From positions 124,001-188,000 of the forward strand of contig NW_027480468.1 of the NCBI RefSeq assembly GCF_051401765.1: a DNA stretch of 64,000 nucleotides. The letters are read 5' to 3'. Source of the stretch: Calliopsis andreniformis (taxonomy: Eukaryota; Arthropoda; Insecta; Hymenoptera; Andrenidae). The notes under the pieces were generated by a model, which was given only the letters and a program-made list of their open reading frames with translations, was not told where the DNA came from and did not search any database. Both the position numbers and the translations under genes were made by a program. Below are positions 59,401-64,000 of this stretch, in pieces. Positions within the stretch are counted from its first letter, which is position 1. Every line of letters starts with the position of its first letter.

Positions 59401-62400
59401 TCCTCAACCCTCAATCCTCAATCCTCAATCGCCAATCCTCAATCCTCAATCCTCAATCCTCAATCGTAAATCTTCAATCCTCAATCCTCAATCCTCAATC
59501 CTCAGTCCCCAAACCTCAATCCTGAATCCTCAATCCTGAATCCTCAATCTTCGGCCCTCAGTCCTCAACAATCAGTTGTCAATCCTCAATCCTCAATAGA
59601 ATATCCTCAGTTCAGAGTTTTCAATTCGCAATACTCAATCTGCAATCTTCAAATCTCTATCCACAAACTACAATTCTCATCACTCAACACTCAACACTCA
59701 GTCCCCAATCCTGAATCTTCAATCCTCAATCCTCAATCCTCAATCGTCAATCTTCAATCCTCAATACACAATCTTCAATCCTCAATCCTCATTCCTCAAT
59801 CCTCAATCCTCATTCTTCCATCCTCAATAGCCAATCCTCAATCTTCAATCCTCAACCATCAATCCTCAATTCTTCATCCTCAATCCTCTATTTTCAATCC
59901 TCATTCTTCAATCCTCAATCCTCAATCCTCAATCCTCAATCCTCAATTTTCAATCCTCGATCCTCAATCCTCAATCCTCAGTCCGAAATCCTCAATCTTC
60001 AATCCATAATCCTCAACCCTCAACCTTCAATCCTCAATCCTCAATTCTCAATCATCAGTCCTCAAACCTCAATCCTCAATCGTCAGCCTTCAATCCTCAA
60101 TAGTCAATCCTCAATCCTCAATCCTCAATGCTCAATCCTCAATCCTCATTTTTCAATCCTCAATACCCAATCCTCAATCTTCAATCCTCAATCCTCAATC
60201 CTCAATTCTCAATCCTCAATCCTCAATCCTGAGTCCTCAGTCCTCAAACCTCAATCCTCAACCGCAGCCCTCATGCTCAATCCTCAATCCTCAATCCTCA
60301 ATCCTCAATCTTCAATCCTCAATACTCAATCTTCAATCCTCAATCCTCAGTCCTCAAACCTCAATTCTGAATCCTCAATCCTGAATCCTCATTCTTCAAT
60401 CCTCAATACCCAATCCTCAATCTTCAATCCTCAATCCTCAATCCTCAATTCTCAATCCTCAATCCTCAGTCCTCAGTCCTCAAACCTCAATCCTCAAACC
60501 TCAGCCCTCATCCTCAATCCTCAATCCTCAATATTCAATCCTCAATCCTCAATCCTCAATACTCAATCTTCAATCCTCAATCCTCAGTCCTCAGACCTCA
60601 ATTCTGAATCCTCAATCCTGAATCCTCAATCTTCAATCCTCAATCCCCAATCCTCAATCTTCAATCCTCAATCCCCAATACTCAATCCTCAATCCTCAAT
60701 CTTGAATCCTCAATACTCAATCTTCAATCCTCAATCCTCAATCCTCAATCCTCAATACTCAATCCTCTATCCTCAATCTTCAATCCTCAATAGTCAATCT
60801 TCAATCCTCAATCCTCAATGCTCAATCCTCAATCCTCATTCTTCAATCCTCAATACCCAATCCTCAATCTTCAATCCTCAATCCTCAATCCTCAATTCTC
60901 AATCCTCAATCCTCAATCTTCAATCCTCAATACTCAATCTTCAATCCTCAATCCTCAGTCCTCAAACCTCAATTCTGAATCCTCAATCCTGAATCCTCAT
61001 TCTTCAATCCTCAATACCCAATCCTCAATCTTCAATCCTCAATCCTCAATCCTCAATTCTCAACCTTAATCCTCAGTCCTCAGTCCTCAAACCTCAATCC
61101 TGAAACCTCAGCCCTCATCCTCAATCCTCAATCCTCAATATTCAATCCTCAATCCTCAATCCTCAATACTCAATCTTCAATCCTCAATCCTCAGTATTCA
61201 GACCTCAATTATGAATCCTCAATCCTGAATCCTCAATCCTCAATCTTGAATCCTCAATACTCAATCTTCAATCCTCAATCCTCAATCCTCAATCCTCAAT
61301 ACTCAATCCTCAATCCTCAATCTTCAATCCTCAATAGTCAATCTTCAATCCTCAATCCTCAATGCTCAATCCTCAATCCTCATTCTTCAATCCTCAATAC
61401 CCAATCCTCAATCTTCAATCCTCAATCCTCAATCCTCAATTCTCAATCCTCAATCCTCAATCCTGAGTCCTCAGTTCTCAAACCTCAATCCTCAACCCGC
61501 AGCCCTCATGCTCAATCCTCAATCCTCAATCCTCAATCCTCAATCTTCAGTCCTCAATACTCAATCTTCAATCCTCAATCCTCAGTCCTCAAACCTCAAT
61601 TCTGAATCCTCAATCCTGAATCCTCATTCTTCAATCCTCAATACCCAATCCTCAATATTCAATCCTCAATCCTCAATCTTCAATCCTCAATACTCAATCT
61701 GCAATCCTCAATCCTCAATCCTCAATCCTCAATCCTCATTCTTCAATCCTCAATACCGAATTCTCAATCTTCAATCCTCAATCCTCAATCCTCAATTCTC
61801 AATACTCAATCTTCAGTCATCAATATTCAATCTTCAATCCTCAATCCACGATCCTCAATCCTCAATCCTCAGCCCTCAATGTTCAATCCGCAATAACTAA
61901 TCCTCAAATTTCAATCCTCAATCCTCAATCCTCAATCCTCAATTTTCAATCCTCAACACTCAATCTGCAATCCTCAATCGTCAATACCTCAATCCTCAAT
62001 CCTCATTCTTCAATCCTCGGTACCGAATCCACAATCTTCAGTCCTGAATCCTCAATCCTCAATTCTCAATCCCGAATCCTCAATCCTGAATCCTCAAGCT
62101 TCAGCCCTCAGTCCTCAACAATCAGTTGTCAATCCCCAATCCTCAATAGAATATCCTCAATTCACAGTTTTCAATACTCATTACTCAATTTGCAATCTTC
62201 TGATCTCTATCCACAAACATCAATTCTCATCACTCAACCCTCAATACTCAGTCCCCAATCCTCAAGCTTCAAACCAAAATCCCCAATCCTCAATCATCAA
62301 TCCTCAATCTTCAATCCTCAATACTCAATCTTCAATCCTCAACCCTCAATCCTCAATCCTCAATCACCAATCCTCAATCCTCAATCCTCAATCCTCAATC

Positions 62401-64000
62401 GTCAATCTTCAATCCTCAATCCTCAATCCTCAATCCTCAGTCCCCAAACCTCAATCCTGAATCCTCAATCCTGAATCCTCAATCCTGAATCCTCAATCTT
62501 CAATCCTCAATCGCCAATCCTCAATCTTCAATCCTCAATCCTCAATCATCAATCCTCAATCCTCAATCTTCAATACTCGATCCTCAATCCTCACTCCTCA
62601 TTCCCAAATTCTCAATCTTCGATCCATAATCCTCAAACCTCAATCTTCAATCCTCAATACTCAAATTTCAATCCTCAATCCACAATCATCAATCCTCAAT
62701 CCTCAGTCCTCAAACGTCAATCCTGAATCTTCAGTCCTGAATCCTCAATCTTCGGCCCTCAGTCCTCAAGAATCAGTTGTCAATCCTCAATCCTCAATAG
62801 AATATCCTCAGTTCAGAGGTTTCAATACGCAATACTCAATCTGCAATCTTCAAATCTCTATCCACAAACCTCAATTCTCATCACTCAACACTCAACACTG
62901 AGTCCCCAATCCTCAATCTTCAATCCTCAATCCTCAATACTCAATGCTCAATCCTCAACCTTCAATCCTCAATACTCAAACTTCAATCCTCAATCCTCAA
63001 TCCTCAATCCTCAATCCTCAATCTTCATTCCTCAATCCTCAATCCTCAATCCTCAATCCTCATACTTCAATCCTCAATACCCAATCCTCAATCTTCAATC
63101 CTCAATCCTCAATCCTCAATTCTCAATCCTCAATCCTCGATCCTCAGACCTCAAACATCAATACTCAAACCTCAGTCCTCGTCCTCAATCCACAACCCTC
63201 ATTCCCCAATCCTCAATCTTCAATCATCAATATACAATCTTCAGTCCTCAATCCTCAATACTCAATCCTCAATCCTCAGCCCTCAATGTTCAATCCGCAA
63301 TAATTAATCCTCAAATTTCAATCCTCAATCCTCAATCCTCAATCCTCAATCCTCAATCCTCAATCCTCAGCCCCCAAACCTCAATCCTGAATCCTCAATC
63401 CTGAATCCTCAATACCCAATCTTCAATCCTCAATCCTCAGTCCTCAAACCACAATTCTGAAACCTCAATCCTGAATCCTCAATCTTCAATCCTCAATCTC
63501 CAACCCTCAATCTTCAATCCTAAAACCTCAATCCTCAATCCTCAATCGTCAACCTTCAATCCTCAATACTCAATATTCAATCCTCTATCCTCAATCCTCA
63601 ATCCTCAATCCTCAATCCTCAATCCTCAATTTTCAATCCTCAACACTCAATCTGCAATCCTCAATCCTCAATACCTCAATCCTCAATCCTCATTCTTCAA
63701 TCCTCAGTACCGAATCCACAATCTTCAGTCCTGAAGCCTCAATCCTCAATTCTCAATCCTGAATCCTCAATCCTGAATCCTCAAGCTTCAAACCTAAATT
63801 CCCAATCCTCAATCCTCAATGTTCAACCCGCGATACCCAATCCTCAATGTTCAATCCTCAATACTCAATCCTCAATCCTCAGTCCTCAATCCTCAATCCT
63901 CAATCCACAATCCTCAGTCCCCAAACCTCAATCCTCAATCTTCAATCCTCAATACTCAATCTTCAATCCTCAATCCCCAATCCTCAATCCTCAATGCTCA
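50489..64000. repeat. 7-bp satellite array, CCTCAAT orientation
   Basis: Degenerate heptamer array in the opposite orientation to 1-8,651, continuing to the window edge. Higher-order blocks are clear. A block around CAACAATCAGTTGTCAA, followed by an AGAATATCCTCA segment and a CTCTATCCACAAACATCAATTC segment, recurs 12 times (51,034; 51,656; 53,570; 54,249; 56,312; 57,711; 58,096; 58,475; 59,181; 59,566; 62,116; 62,767). A second marker, CCGCAGCCCTCATGCTC, occurs near 52,352, 53,043, 54,945, 60,261 and 61,495. Spacings cluster near 380, 650-706, and about 1.9-2.6 kb. All three forward frames encode the same seven-residue repeat ILNPQSS; I regard these frames as non-coding. Confidence 0.97.

Noticed and set aside
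52364..63303. Long plus-strand frames rich in NPQSSIL in the right satellite
   Set aside because: Same reason: a by-product of the 7-bp repeat, not genes.

Overview
The window looks like repeat-rich, TE-laden DNA from an insect, most likely a hymenopteran. The clues are a cox1 fragment that reads only in the invertebrate mitochondrial code, two copies of a Drosophila-copia-type retrotransposon with the copia half-tRNA-Met primer site, an AT-rich background with short GTATGT...AG introns, and a Maverick/Polinton of the kind common in insect genomes. The order-level assignment is inference. I see no unambiguous ordinary host gene; the best candidate for an intact gene is a two-exon gene of unknown function on the minus strand (27,419 to 20,838).

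Layout. 1-8,651: degenerate 7-bp satellite, ATTGAGG orientation. 8,652-13,497: copia element A (+), heavily mutated. 13,498-14,767: AT-rich DNA and one end of a DNA transposon. 14,768-18,010: a roughly 3.2 kb imperfect palindrome whose arms each carry a nuclear copy of mitochondrial DNA (trnY plus the start of cox1). 18,521-20,115: (ATAATC)-like repeat. 20,838-27,419: the two-exon gene, with a 5.8 kb gypsy-type LTR element in its intron; that element lacks reverse transcriptase and has a 1.1 kb TA-target transposon in its 3' LTR. 28,366-44,767: decayed Maverick with polB, integrase, a coiled-coil protein, a conserved Maverick protein, packaging ATPase, an 88-aa protein, a PLA2-domain protein, minor capsid and major capsid. 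It is broken by a 3.07 kb TTAA-target element in polB and by a 2.6 kb TA-target element, which itself holds a solo LTR. 44,768-45,590: AT-rich DNA with a 32-bp minisatellite. 45,591-50,488: copia element B (-), nearly intact. 50,489-64,000: the same 7-bp satellite in the opposite orientation.

Main structural point: the two copia copies face each other, and each has its 5' LTR joined to the satellite at the same base, with about 220 bp of matching satellite beyond the joint. One insertion therefore seems to have been copied in inverted orientation (or misassembled). Neither copy has a target-site duplication, and the 3' LTR of copy A is a diverged sequence, as expected if recombination between LTRs made the present joints.

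The Maverick genes together describe a self-synthesising, virus-like transposon (replication, integration, DNA packaging, double-jelly-roll capsid). Almost every gene carries stops or frameshifts, so it is a fossil. The adjacent two-exon gene, transcribed away from polB, has no visible lesion.
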